Shown: one piece after another, positions 45,101 to 52,423 of the stretch
Numbering within the stretch: position 1 is the stretch's first letter
Layout of the letters: the number at the start of each line of letters is the position of its first letter
IMG/VR virus record: IMGVR_UViG_3300042988_001700
Span: 1 to 64,000 of that record
Length of the DNA stretch: 64,000 nt
Strand: one strand, 5' to 3'
Source: a virus
Program-made: the position numbers and the translations under genes
Notes under the pieces: model-generated
What the model saw: the letters and a program-made list of their open reading frames with translations, nothing else
What the model was told of the DNA's origin: nothing
Database searches by the model: none

Positions 45101-46322
45101 TGCGTAATGGATCAAGAAGAAGGCAAAACGAATTATGCGTTACAATGAAGTCATTGCACATATACAGGCCGTTTGGATTCGACACTGTTATGCAGCGCAT
45201 CGGAACAGTATTCCCGGTTCTCTCAACCGATACCACGCGACGATACATTTTTAATTGCTGATTCAACCCCTGAAGAACAGACTTCTTTCGCTCTATACGA
45301 AACAACTTCTCCGGCTGCGGATGCTTAATGTATAGCCGATATGATGTATGGCAATACACTTTTTCGCCGTTTGCGTCACGGTAGAACGGTTCTTTAGGAG
45401 TTATTACGACCGTAGAGCCAAGAGACCTCAGAATAAACGCTACATCATCGGCTAACTGCTTGCTGGAAGATGAATATTCGATATATCCATCCTTTTCGAC
45501 GTGTCCATCAGTATCAAGCAGACCTTGAATTATAGAATATCTATCATTAATCGACGCCCACTTGAATGCGTCCGGGATAAACTTCTCATGCGACCGCCTG
45601 TTATCCAGACCATATAAGCGCATTATAGCAAGCAAATCCTTGCGGCTGTCGCCAATAAAATTGAATTTATACCCCAACCCACCTTTAACACTGCCGGTTA
45701 GGTTATAAACACCTAAAATTTCTTCATAATGAGGGACATCGTCACGATGAATATCAAAAGTTATCGTATTTTTTCGCAGACACCCATTCCCAAGTAACGC
45801 CCCCATAGCGTAAGGATTAATACCAAAATCAAAATCGTCAATAGCAGCAAAACATTGTTCCTTGCACACTGGAATTAGCGGCCAATTAGGTCTTTCTCCA
45901 ACCGATTCTTGCTCAACAGCCCTATCGCACCACTTTTTTAACCGTAGAGTATCGATTACTTTGCCAGAAGACTCTCCAAATATTCTTTTACCATTAACCT
46001 TTATACCTTTTCCAGATCTCCAAGCTAACCACAAATGCTCTGGACCACACAAAGCACTGGTATAATCGTGAAAAGTTATTCTATACTCTTCATCATTAAC
46101 AATGGGATGAACACACTCAACTATTCCAATACTTCCATCAGGATTATTTATAGAGTCACCAACGTTAATGTTAATTAGCTTCTTAACCCCGTAAGGCGTT
46201 ATTATATCAGAAGTTAATGGTGCTCGTTTGCCCGGTCCCGCAGAGCCACCAAAAATTGCTATATCGGCTGTGCAAGAAAGAAATGCTGTTTGCGGTCCTG
46301 GATGTGGAGAAATCTGACCCAC
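42177..46322 (-). CDS. terL: Terminase large subunit with two inteins
   Basis: A 1,381-residue precursor; start GTG 46322 with AAGGAA upstream. Without the inteins the product is 683 residues. The ATPase has Walker A (GGSAGPGK, then S, residues 25-32 and 398) and Walker B (IGFDELTHF, 484-492), each interrupted by an intein. TRSRRPDE and DDNPSADPSY follow. The nuclease domain (about 980-1130) has RYWDFAA, IEEEKGSAGK and KRDQIDG, as in Terminase_6C proteins. An extra RNase H-like region (1149-1320) follows. The enzyme packages DNA through the portal and cuts concatemers. It follows terS by 6 bp. Confidence 0.9.
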   Translation of the reverse strand: MGQISPHPGPQTAFLSCTADIAIFGGSAGPGKRAPLTSDIITPYGVKKLININVGDSINNPDGSIGIVECVHPIVNDEEYRITFHDYTSALCGPEHLWLAWRSGKGIKVNGKRIFGESSGKVIDTLRLKKWCDRAVEQESVGERPNWPLIPVCKEQCFAAIDDFDFGINPYAMGALLGNGCLRKNTITFDIHRDDVPHYEEILGVYNLTGSVKGGLGYKFNFIGDSRKDLLAIMRLYGLDNRRSHEKFIPDAFKWASINDRYSIIQGLLDTDGHVEKDGYIEYSSSSKQLADDVAFILRSLGSTVVITPKEPFYRDANGEKVYCHTSYRLYIKHPQPEKLFRIERKKSVLQGLNQQLKMYRRVVSVERTGNTVPMRCITVSNPNGLYMCNDFIVTHNSFCLLLDPLRNVADPAFNGVTFRRTSKQVTIGGGLWDTSVNLYRSQGAVPIEGKLTHRFPSGAKIAFSHLEHEKNRFDHQGAQYPFIGFDELTHFCLTEDTDVLTDSGWKNIKDLSNGDKAASLNHSWDIEYKKIKQLHAFNYDGDLKCIKQRNGVSFRVTPNHNVMVSSNKRTEWKFRKAQEVTKGCYIPRSGNFIGNEVDDVLLDMPNWRGHGKNSNSINKLNIDVWIKFLGWYFSEGCAFPMKNRTNSRIVNIRQTKIEHVKEISDILDELGYRWKYRKDGSFIICSRQLYDLLKPYGNQHERRLPKWLLGSSKRQQRLFWDCFVGGDGYINKSKGITIGLCSSGLIDDLQIMAFNLGLVATKSYHRTKSGFDVWRISVSERSHCQTKPNDWYTEKYSGKVYCPEVEDNNNFYIRVNGRCCWTGNSRAQFWYLVTRSRRPDEYVGPCYVRATTNPTDKDDPIGGWVRELVDWWIDPDTGYAIQERSGVIRYMTVQDDKVIWVPEDWRDEDGQPPKSFTFIAATLDDNPSADPSYKSTLSAQDAVTKERLLHGNWNISYKGGMFKPEWFKIVDQAPDGIKWLRYWDFAASEVKPGKNPDWTAGPKVGLYGADLYIADVEHFRTTPAVTETKVRLCADRDGRVVEVGIEEEKGSAGKFVTMHFKKNVLPDRVVYADTPTGEKTERARPWCALAENGHVFLLRGPWNQSFLSEAGAFPLGKRDQIDGVSGAYKLLTSGNRVFKDYRGDTSNFVIGWDNLDNGTRLIVSQWTDSAQNTGVLFMVWTAKTGRLIVFDEFLFGSPAPERVISSLISSIRKTTGNLYRNLQGWEWYANDEMFSKTGSGDMRSAYRKYRITLRKNVRYDENGAILYGQRILERGKLLIHDCCQNFSRQMSSWTMNDTKPESGHLLARAFCNVVSILWEQGKIEPALKKLKPYSYQGTAYFQDVERRAKEGKLYNDGVPLPPERPPSIVGDRTQKDGWMV
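43848..44846 (-). mobile_element. TerL intein 2, LAGLIDADG type
   Basis: This 333-codon intein lies after Walker B. It begins with Cys (CLTEDTDVLTDSG, block A), has block B TPNH, an endonuclease with two LAGLIDADG-like motifs (KFLGWYFSEG and FWDCFVGGDGY), and ends in CCWTGN before Ser. Gly replaces the usual penultimate His, as in some functional phage inteins. It would splice out and join DELTHF to SRAQFW. Confidence 0.9.
45132..46226 (-). mobile_element. TerL intein 1, class 3-like, LAGLIDADG type
   Basis: This 365-codon intein sits inside the P-loop, between GPGK and S. Residue 1 is Arg, not Cys or Ser. It carries the class 3 hallmarks: Trp66 two residues after block B His64 (EHLW), Cys345 in block F (MRCITV) and Thr363 before the terminal HN. 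Two LAGLIDADG-like motifs (YAMGALLGNG and IQGLLDTDG) indicate a homing endonuclease. Position and end residues restore GPGKS after splicing. Confidence 0.85.
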
Positions 46323-46328
46323 GGAATC

Positions 46329-46961
46329 TTATTCCTTTTGTTTTTTCGAAGCAGCAGCTATAACCCTAGCTGACTCTTTCCCGTTAGATGGAAGGATTAT
46401 CAAATTGGTTTCCACCTTAACGGACGGACCTTCTGGCTTTTCAAGTCCAAGCATGCGAGCTAACCGGTCAAGAGACTTGTCCTTATCGTAGGTTTCAAGC
46501 TTTAGCTCTGCCAAATCAACATCGATCTTGACCTCACCATTGGTTGTCGTTCGCGTGCGACACTTGGAAGATATGCTCTTTACAAGCCTGGTATCTATTT
46601 CTGACACTGGCTTTATCTTAACGCCTCTCTCGTCATAGGTATAGAAGTCCCCGGCATTGCTAAAGGCGTGTAGCGCTGTTTCCTCGACCACTCGGTCACG
46701 TAATGCGGCAAAGTGCGCACCAGTATCGGCTCTAAGCCTGGCTATCTCTTCCTTTATGTGTGGCATGTTAAGTAACTCGTAAGCAATAGTCGTAGCAGAA
46801 TGCTCTGAATAGCCTGCCTGCTTTGCTGACCGTGCACCATTAAAGCACAGGATGTATTTCTGACAAAACAGCCGTTGTTGATCGTTTAATCCCTTTTTAC
46901 GCGGCTTTCCAACTTTTTTTTTCGAAACTTTTTTGGAAATGGTGTTTTGTACTGTCTTCAT
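46329..46961 (-). CDS. terS: Terminase small subunit
   Basis: A 210-residue protein. After a basic N-terminus, LNDQQRLFCQKYILCFNGAR and AGYSEHSATTIA, then NMPHIKEEI, match the helix-turn-helix of Terminase_2 small subunits, which bind the packaging site. A coiled-coil middle and Lys-rich tail follow. Position immediately upstream of terL is typical. The AGGGG site precedes ATG 46961. Confidence 0.85.
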   Translation of the reverse strand: MKTVQNTISKKVSKKKVGKPRKKGLNDQQRLFCQKYILCFNGARSAKQAGYSEHSATTIAYELLNMPHIKEEIARLRADTGAHFAALRDRVVEETALHAFSNAGDFYTYDERGVKIKPVSEIDTRLVKSISSKCRTRTTTNGEVKIDVDLAELKLETYDKDKSLDRLARMLGLEKPEGPSVKVETNLIILPSNGKESARVIAAASKKQKE

Positions 46962-46966
46962 AACCC

Positions 46967-47305
46967 CTATAATACATCCTTTTTGGGTGATTGTGCAACT
47001 TTTTCTTCTTTTAAATAGCTATCTGCTTTTACTATTATATCCCTTATGCGCCTATACTCTTTGTCTAAGAACGCTATTTTTTCTTTCTTCATGAAAGATT
47101 CGCTGTCGAACGATTTTTTTTTGGACTTAATAGCTGCGTCTATTTGAATCTTTCGGAATTTATTATCAGCAATCCCAAAATAAGCGTTAAGCAGCTCTTT
47201 GATTGCCGAATCAGCTTTGTCATTAAAATACTTGGTTGAATTGAGAAGGCAATCACTATGCCAACCAACTATCATTGCCCGGGAGTTATTTCTTTTCTGT
47301 TTCAT
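46967..47305 (-). CDS. Hypothetical protein
   Basis: A 112-residue Lys-rich, helical protein overlapping the upstream gene by 20 bp and ending 5 bp before terS. It has no cysteine cluster, membrane segment or known motif. Its position suggests an accessory DNA or packaging role, without direct evidence. Confidence 0.55.
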   Translation of the reverse strand: MKQKRNNSRAMIVGWHSDCLLNSTKYFNDKADSAIKELLNAYFGIADNKFRKIQIDAAIKSKKKSFDSESFMKKEKIAFLDKEYRRIRDIIVKADSYLKEEKVAQSPKKDVL

Positions 47306-47474
47306 TTATTTTACCATCACCATTCTCTACATATTCAATGTCAACAGGCACGCACGCCTTACAATACTTTCGACGGTCTTGCTTGCAATCAAGTAATTCT
47401 TCATGCGGCAATTCGTGTGGACATCCTTCACACCATATTGCGAATGTTTTTATTTTTGGACATTTCATCATCAT
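47286..47474 (-). CDS. Small Cys-rich protein, zinc-binding likely
   Basis: A 62-residue protein beginning MMMKCPK. Pattern: KCPK, CEGCPHELPHEE, DCK, YCKACVPV. At least six cysteines in pairs suggest a zinc ribbon. A close copy is fused to the C-terminus of the methyltransferase encoded just upstream, so this is one half of a tandem duplication. The start overlaps the upstream stop by ATGA. Confidence 0.65.
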   Translation of the reverse strand: MMMKCPKIKTFAIWCEGCPHELPHEELLDCKQDRRKYCKACVPVDIEYVENGDGKINETEKK

Positions 47475-48271
47475 AATTTTCTATTCCTTTTAACATTAGC
47501 ACTCCTTATGATTTTTAGTTCATATTCACGCTCTTCAACCATAGAATTCCACCTGTTGACCTTTTCTTGGTATTCAGCTACCTTTTCCTTTGCTATCTTT
47601 AAATGACGAAGACACATTTCTTCACGCGTTTCTTCGCGCTCGTCGTCAACAGGAACACACATACTGCAATATTTATTAACTGATTTTTTGCAATCGGACT
47701 TTTCTTCGTGAGGCAACTCATGATCGCACCCTGCACACCACTCCGTTTTCTTTTTTGGGCATTTCATCATCATTTTTTTTTCTTCTCCTTTTTTCATAAA
47801 GCACACCCAATGGGTTTTTTGCGCTTTACCTGATGGATGGCCAAAAAGAGGCTTCTGGTCGGTGCACCTTAGTATGTTTCTGAGAGGAATATCACACTCA
47901 TTCCATTTAAAAACCAGTATTCCGCTTGGTTTGAGCACTCTAAAGCATTCTGAGAATCCTTTTTCGATATCCTCCGTCCACGTTTGCCGATCAAGCGCTC
48001 CATAGCACTTAGCCATGTAGCTTTTTTCTCCAAGGAAAAGGTGTGGTGGATCGAAAACCACAAGCTTGAAAGTTTCGTCTGGGATATCCATATTGCGGAA
48101 GTCCATTACTCTATCAGGCTGGCAGCTTCTTACCCTCCCATGTATTCCGTTACCAACAATCTCCGGCGGCATCGTGCGCTTGTCTATAAAAAGAACATCT
48201 GGGTTGTGCTTGTCGAACCAAAACGCCCGGCCACCACAGCACGCATCTAAAATATCTGGATAGTACGTCAT
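47471..48271 (-). CDS. SAM methyltransferase fused to Cys-rich domain
   Basis: A 266-residue protein; ATG 48271 overlaps the upstream stop (ATGA). Residues 1-160: ILDACCGGRAFWFD, VLFIDKR and VFDPPHLFL; DPPH is the catalytic loop style of N6-adenine or N4-cytosine methylases. Then CFRVLKPSGILVFKWNE. Residues 167-266 start MMMKCPKK and repeat the Cys pattern of the next gene, followed by a coiled coil. The join is a run of nine A. An internal ATG 47773 with GGAG upstream could make the zinc part separately. DNA is a plausible target. Confidence 0.75.
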   Translation of the reverse strand: MTYYPDILDACCGGRAFWFDKHNPDVLFIDKRTMPPEIVGNGIHGRVRSCQPDRVMDFRNMDIPDETFKLVVFDPPHLFLGEKSYMAKCYGALDRQTWTEDIEKGFSECFRVLKPSGILVFKWNECDIPLRNILRCTDQKPLFGHPSGKAQKTHWVCFMKKGEEKKMMMKCPKKKTEWCAGCDHELPHEEKSDCKKSVNKYCSMCVPVDDEREETREEMCLRHLKIAKEKVAEYQEKVNRWNSMVEEREYELKIIRSANVKRNRKL

Positions 48272-48495
48272 ACCTCCCAATACCCTTCGATTAAGCCATA
48301 AACAGTATACTCGTCGCCGTTCGAATCCTTGCATACCATCCTGCTTACATTTTGGAGCCAGACGATATACTTTCCCTCCGGCTCTTTTACGACAACCGGA
48401 TACCATGCGAACCATTGGTGCCAATCGTATTTGTTTTTCGTCCGAATCTTCAGTTTCACAATAAAACCCTTTGAATGAGTTATGAGGAATTTCAT
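48268..48495 (-). CDS. Hypothetical protein
   Basis: A 75-residue beta-rich protein with many aromatic residues (YDWHQWFAWYP). The start overlaps the upstream stop (TAATG) and its stop overlaps the methyltransferase start, so the genes are translated in series. No family recognised. Confidence 0.55.
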   Translation of the reverse strand: MKFLITHSKGFIVKLKIRTKNKYDWHQWFAWYPVVVKEPEGKYIVWLQNVSRMVCKDSNGDEYTVYGLIEGYWEV

Positions 48496-48701
48496 TACCT
48501 TTTCACCTTGAATGGATTTTTACGATCAAACCCCCGATGCCCCAAAGACTCGGAGGAAACAATTATGTCTTCATACATTTTAATGTATTGCGCCTCTTCC
48601 AATAACCAATTTCCTGCCATTGCTTGCTTTGCGCATGCGGCCAAATATCGCTTGTGCATCTTACTCAGCAGGGCTTTATGTTTAGAGATAGATTCGATCA
48701 T
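48495..48701 (-). CDS. Hypothetical protein
   Basis: A 68-residue helical, Lys-rich protein. ATG 48701 is chosen because it overlaps the upstream stop (ATGA). It contains AACAKQAMAGNWLLEE and a basic tail. Function unknown. Confidence 0.55.
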   Translation of the reverse strand: MIESISKHKALLSKMHKRYLAACAKQAMAGNWLLEEAQYIKMYEDIIVSSESLGHRGFDRKNPFKVKR

Positions 48702-49312
48702 TTCCCCTCCCAAACTCCGTTAAAATAAGCCGGAACTGTCCCCGCGTGTATCGGAGTGTGGTTGACCATCAATTGGCCAGTAGCTCCATAGCTCCACTCG
48801 ATTTCGTCATACCTCCACACACGGCCATCTTTGTGAAACACATACACGAACCCGGCAATATTCCGAACCGTAAGCCCAACCGATTCCATGTGTTTGCGGA
48901 ATACTGGCGGCTCCTGATTGTTGTGGTCTGGAATTAAAACCGGTTCGTTGGAACCACGGCCAAGCGCGTCTTCGACGTCCAATGGTATCTGGAGACTGGG
49001 GCGTCTATTGTTCACCGCTTTCATAAGATAATCAACGATATTATAAACACTCCCATCTTTGATAGAATCAATCCCAGAATTGTATTCATCTATCTTATCG
49101 GGAGATTTAATAGCCACAAAAGCCTCTAAACACTCCTTACACCTCTGTGTCCAGCCCATCCCCCACTTGGTAACATCAAGCACACAACCAAATAATCGGC
49201 ACTCAACCTGCATACCCAATTTTGATATGCCAAGATATTTGCAGAATTTTCCTGGCTCAGAAGCACAATTCTTCTCTCCACACTCTATTTCGTCAGTCCT
49301 CACGTATTTCAT
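48698..49312 (-). CDS. Cys-rich hypothetical protein
   Basis: A 204-residue protein with seven cysteines in the first 65 residues (ECGEKNCAS, KFCKYLG, VECRLFGCV, RCKEC), which suggests metal binding. The rest has DHNNQEPP and a beta-rich C-terminus with VWRYDEIEWSYGATG. AAGG lies upstream of ATG 49312. No family could be assigned. Confidence 0.6.
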   Translation of the reverse strand: MKYVRTDEIECGEKNCASEPGKFCKYLGISKLGMQVECRLFGCVLDVTKWGMGWTQRCKECLEAFVAIKSPDKIDEYNSGIDSIKDGSVYNIVDYLMKAVNNRRPSLQIPLDVEDALGRGSNEPVLIPDHNNQEPPVFRKHMESVGLTVRNIAGFVYVFHKDGRVWRYDEIEWSYGATGQLMVNHTPIHAGTVPAYFNGVWEGK

Positions 49313-49415
49313 ATTACACCTTTTGTCACATTATTTTAACATTGAAAGGCTTAAAATCTTATTCCAGACCGAAGATTTCTTCCATTTTTAGGCAAAAAAT
49401 AATCCGAATTTCACA

Positions 49416-49805
49416 TTAACCCTCTAAAACACTTCTTTCTTTATCCAAATCGCGGTTCAAAACAGCGTTGTAATCAAATTTTAACGGGAAGCGAGCCTTT
49501 AGCTTGTCGATATTCATCTGCATTACCTGATCGAACGATGACCCGATAGCCCGAAGAGCGAGTGCTGCATACCAGCAGATATCTCCCAATTCTTCTTTTA
49601 GGTTGACGATATCCAGATTGTCGTTATAAAATAGATGTCTCTTGATTGAATCAGCGAATTCACCTGTCTCAGTCGTAAGTCCAAGTGCAGCATGTAACAG
49701 ATCAACCAATGTACTGCAATTATCGACGAGTTTAATGGCAACATCGGCGCACTGTTCCGGATCGGCGGTCCTGGCTGACTGCTTGAGATATTCTTCGTTT
49801 GTCAT
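49416..49805 (-). CDS. MazG-like nucleotide pyrophosphohydrolase
   Basis: A 129-residue all-helical protein with LGLTTETGEFADSIKRH followed by NLKEELGDICWYAAL, the ExxE...ExxD metal-binding arrangement of MazG/NTP-PPase proteins, then MNIDKLKARFP. These enzymes hydrolyse NTPs or dNTPs, sometimes (p)ppGpp, and in phages can adjust host nucleotide pools. The start overlaps the upstream gene by ATGA. Confidence 0.85.
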   Translation of the reverse strand: MTNEEYLKQSARTADPEQCADVAIKLVDNCSTLVDLLHAALGLTTETGEFADSIKRHLFYNDNLDIVNLKEELGDICWYAALALRAIGSSFDQVMQMNIDKLKARFPLKFDYNAVLNRDLDKERSVLEG

Positions 49806-50056
49806 AAAAACCTTATGTCCTCGTTTTTAACTGAAATTGTTTTTCCATCCACCAACTCAACGATTCCACACAGCGCTTTTTCAGCATCCTTGTAATACCC
49901 GCAGAATCTCCCGACCACATTTCCGTTGCTAAATACGCATTCTACTATTACAATGTCATATTTACCAACCCACGGAGGCATACCAAGCCATACGTGGTGA
50001 GGAATACCATCCAAGTATTTTTTAGCGTCAGAGGAACCGCTACTCAGGATTTTCAT
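49802..50056 (-). CDS. Hypothetical protein
   Basis: An 84-residue protein from ATG 50056. GGGGAC precedes the ATG by 8 bases; the longer frame upstream would run through a hairpin. It has KYDIVIVECVFSNG, a Trp/Pro-rich middle (HHVWLGMPPWV) and a short strand-rich C-terminus. Its stop overlaps the MazG-like start. No family recognised. Confidence 0.5.
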   Translation of the reverse strand: MKILSSGSSDAKKYLDGIPHHVWLGMPPWVGKYDIVIVECVFSNGNVVGRFCGYYKDAEKALCGIVELVDGKTISVKNEDIRFL

Positions 50057-50097
50057 CTCAGAGTCCCCGAAATGTAGTGGTGCGCAACAAAAGAGGA

Positions 50098-50118
50098 GCG
50101 ATATCGTTGAAATATCGC
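50098..50118 (-). terminator. Hairpin between secreted-protein gene and hypothetical gene
   Basis: A perfect 7-bp GC/AT stem (GCGATAT, 7-base loop, ATATCGC) followed on the minus strand by TCCTCTTTTG. It could be a weak intrinsic terminator or a 5' regulatory hairpin for the gene starting at 50056. Confidence 0.45.
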
Positions 50119-50138
50119 CCCGGCAGGAATATATACGA

Positions 50139-50771
50139 TTACCGAACATTCTGAAAAGTCATTTTCTTAAAAGCTTTTTGCTGGCTCGGTGTCATGAAAG
50201 TCTTCCGACCAAGAGCATCATACCGAACCAAGCTTTTGGTGGATAGCTTAATAGCCGTCACCCCCTTACCTGCAAGTACCGGCGTACTGGCGTATTGCTT
50301 AGCTATAGGTGTAGACTTATAGGTAATTACGGAATACCTGCCGTATATCACCTGAGTCTCCATAATTTGATACTTATACCCAAACCCCGGATTTATCCCG
50401 GAACTATTTGGCGCTGCCGAATCATACTGAACATACCCGTAAACATCGCTGCCTCGCCTAAGCATCTGGGTGATTTTATTATTTTGGAATCCCCATGATT
50501 GCATGTAAGAACTGATAACGATATTGCTCTGGGTAAAATCGGGATTATACACCTTATTGTTGTAAAAAATCCATTCCGGCTGGACCCCCAACGAGCGAAC
50601 CATATTGTCATAGGTTTGCCGGTCCTTGATAACGACATTGGTTGTCGGGAAATAGCTCCCGCTTTCGGTCATCGAGAACACGGTGGTGAACGGGACAATA
50701 CGCTGGGCATTGATAGCGAAAATCGATCCAACCAGCAAAATGAGAGTAAAAACACATAAAAACTTACGCAC
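50139..50771 (-). CDS. Secreted protein with signal peptide
   Basis: A 210-residue protein; GTG 50771 with AGGAGG upstream. MRKFLCVFTLILLVGSIFA is a signal peptide with probable cleavage before NAQR. The mature part is beta-rich with tyrosines (GYGYKYQ-like and SVITYKS segments) and ends in a basic segment with YDALGRKTFM. No enzymatic motif. It likely acts in the envelope or outside the cell. Confidence 0.65.
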   Translation of the reverse strand: MRKFLCVFTLILLVGSIFAINAQRIVPFTTVFSMTESGSYFPTTNVVIKDRQTYDNMVRSLGVQPEWIFYNNKVYNPDFTQSNIVISSYMQSWGFQNNKITQMLRRGSDVYGYVQYDSAAPNSSGINPGFGYKYQIMETQVIYGRYSVITYKSTPIAKQYASTPVLAGKGVTAIKLSTKSLVRYDALGRKTFMTPSQQKAFKKMTFQNVR

Positions 50772-50788
50772 TTGAACCTCCTGTAAAA

Positions 50789-50902
50789 TTAAAGTTTATG
50801 GAAAAAATACTTAAACACGAAATGCGCCAGCACTCCCCCTAAGAATCCGGCGGAAACAATAATACCAACAAACAAACATGCAAAAAACATATCACTTACC
50901 AT
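50789..50902 (-). CDS. Small membrane protein
   Basis: A 37-residue frame starting MVSDMFFACLFVG at 50902, behind GGGAGG 8 bases upstream, overlapping the end of the upstream gene by 11 bp. Almost the entire chain is one membrane helix with a basic C-terminus. The placement and ribosome site favour real translation. Function unknown. Confidence 0.5.
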   Translation of the reverse strand: MVSDMFFACLFVGIIVSAGFLGGVLAHFVFKYFFHKL

Positions 50903-51608
50903 TGCGACGACCTCCCAAGGATGAACGCAGGCTCTCTTCGAGCCACGCACTATATTGGTCTTTTGATTCACCACCGCGCAGCAATATTCCTCTGCTACTA
51001 TTTGACATGTGAAGCGGATGGCGAACAAGCCTTTGGTGCGCCCGATCAATGACTACTACCTTCTTTTCCTTCGCCTTAATATAGGCATAAAGAACAGCAA
51101 CGTCAAAATTATCAACATCACCTTCCTGCAACCGGACAATTCCCTTACGGCCATCCTTTAATATGACGATAGTGATGGGATGTCCGGTCCGACCACTCGA
51201 CCGAATAATTTTCGATATTTTGGGAAACCGACCGATGAAATACTCGCGACTCGATTCCTCTTTGGATTTTCCGAGAGTGCTTTTTAAAGCATCCTCAACC
51301 ATCGTAGAAGTAGGATCAACTTTCATTCCGCGATACTCTTTGTATTCCGATTCAAGAACAAGCTCTTTCTTATCGCAAAACCACATGTTCTTAATAGATT
51401 TATCAACAACCGGAATTCTATTATTAGAATCCCCATAAACAAAACCGCCACAGCAATGCCCGCCAGTGAATCCATCAAACGCAACAGCAAAAGAGATATC
51501 TTCAGAAAGACTCGCATAAGCAGAATACCCAACAACAACACCACGCATACCACCATTAACACAAGTGTTTGGAACAACACAAACAACCCTATCACCAATC
51601 TTAAACAT
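50892..51608 (-). CDS. Hypothetical protein
   Basis: A 238-residue protein from ATG 51608 with GGGAGG upstream. The N-terminal 75 residues are Gly/Val/Cys-rich (FKIGDRVVCVVPNTCVNGG, GGHCCGGF), resembling a small barrel. A charged middle (EYFIGRFPKISKII) and basic C-terminus follow. No named family. Confidence 0.6.
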   Translation of the reverse strand: MFKIGDRVVCVVPNTCVNGGMRGVVVGYSAYASLSEDISFAVAFDGFTGGHCCGGFVYGDSNNRIPVVDKSIKNMWFCDKKELVLESEYKEYRGMKVDPTSTMVEDALKSTLGKSKEESSREYFIGRFPKISKIIRSSGRTGHPITIVILKDGRKGIVRLQEGDVDNFDVAVLYAYIKAKEKKVVVIDRAHQRLVRHPLHMSNSSRGILLRGGESKDQYSAWLEESLRSSLGGRRNGK

Positions 51609-51691
51609 CTTTCCTCCCGGTTAAAATGCCTCCCCTAAAAAAACCGATAATAGAGGAGGCTAAAAATGTATTTCAAGATACCACAGAGTAT

Positions 51692-51880
51692 TTAGGTAAA
51701 CCCGCTGGTATACCCCATATTGTAAGGCAAAACAGGCAACACCGGAACACTTACAACGCCACGCCAACGAACTGGACCCCGGAAATCCAAAAAGCGACAA
51801 TAGTCAAAATCCGGAATACAATACTCAAAATTAATACCATCAGAACCACAAAAGGCACCAGCAACCAAAAAAAATATCAC
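51692..51880 (-). CDS. Possible small protein (low support)
   Basis: A 62-codon frame that could start with GTG 51880, overlapping the upstream stop (GTGA). It begins with a hydrophobic segment (VIFFLVAGAFCG) and continues with aromatic and Asp residues. There is no clear Shine-Dalgarno site and only overlap supports it. A GCCTCC/GGAGGC inverted repeat follows at about 51628-51660. Confidence 0.3.
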   Translation of the reverse strand: MIFFLVAGAFCGSDGINFEYCIPDFDYCRFLDFRGPVRWRGVVSVPVLPVLPYNMGYTSGFT

Positions 51881-52029
51881 TTACTCGCCTTGTTAACCGT
51901 AAACCGAACAGCCTCACGAACCTCCTGCGCGTTGCTGAAACCATAACGCTCCAGCAAAATTCTCGCGCTATCCGGCGTCATGTAACACGACATAAAATTT
52001 CCCTTTTCCTCTAACGGTTCACCAGACAT
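51877..52029 (-). CDS. Small hypothetical protein
   Basis: A 50-residue frame with GGAGG 5 bases before ATG 52029. It is first in line after the promoter at 52074-52102. The peptide (for example SARILLERYGFSNAQEV) is helical and reminiscent of small phage regulatory proteins, without a definite family. Good start context gives moderate confidence. Confidence 0.6.
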   Translation of the reverse strand: MSGEPLEEKGNFMSCYMTPDSARILLERYGFSNAQEVREAVRFTVNKASK

Positions 52030-52073
52030 AAAACCCTCCAGTTTTAATTGTTAACCACAAAAACAACAGTACA

Positions 52074-52102
52074 AATATAACTACCGCAAATTATAATGTC
52101 AA
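52074..52102 (-). promoter_or_regulatory. Phage promoter, leftward
   Basis: TTGACA and TATATT are separated by exactly 17 bp, with a spacer starting TTATAAT and ending AGT, shared with other promoters in this window. It should transcribe 52029 leftwards. Confidence 0.8.
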
Positions 52103-52112
52103 TAAAAATAAA

Positions 52113-52421
52113 TTATTTATTTTCAGATATTTTCTTCAGTCGGCCAACGTATTCAGAGAAATAAATGGGATACAATGACGGCTGACAACACTCCATATCG
52201 CTAACAACACAATCGATTTCAGAGCCATAAACATGCTTCTGATATGCGCACCCATGAAGGAACATATTGAAAGCATCGTTTGTCTTTCCATCATTATACC
52301 AACCATACCCAGCGGGAATATGTTCGCGCTCCCGAATAGTCGGCTTTTCGAACCGCATCCCGGCAGCGACCTTTTCAAACATCGCCATTGCTTCATCGAA
52401 TTCTTTTGAATATGCTTTCAC
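52113..52421 (-). CDS. Hypothetical protein
   Basis: A 102-residue protein from GTG 52421 behind GGGGGAG. It begins with a helix (DEAMAMFEKVAAGM) and has Tyr-rich later segments and three Cys (HGCAYQ, DCVV, ECCQ). No known motif. The next promoter starts just downstream. Confidence 0.55.
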   Translation of the reverse strand: MKAYSKEFDEAMAMFEKVAAGMRFEKPTIREREHIPAGYGWYNDGKTNDAFNMFLHGCAYQKHVYGSEIDCVVSDMECCQPSLYPIYFSEYVGRLKKISENK

Positions 52422-52423
52422 AA

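Noticed and set aside
51626-51946. 106-codon plus-strand frame
   Set aside because: Overlaps the minus-strand gene at 51877-52029, which has a strong GGAGG site, and has no support of its own.
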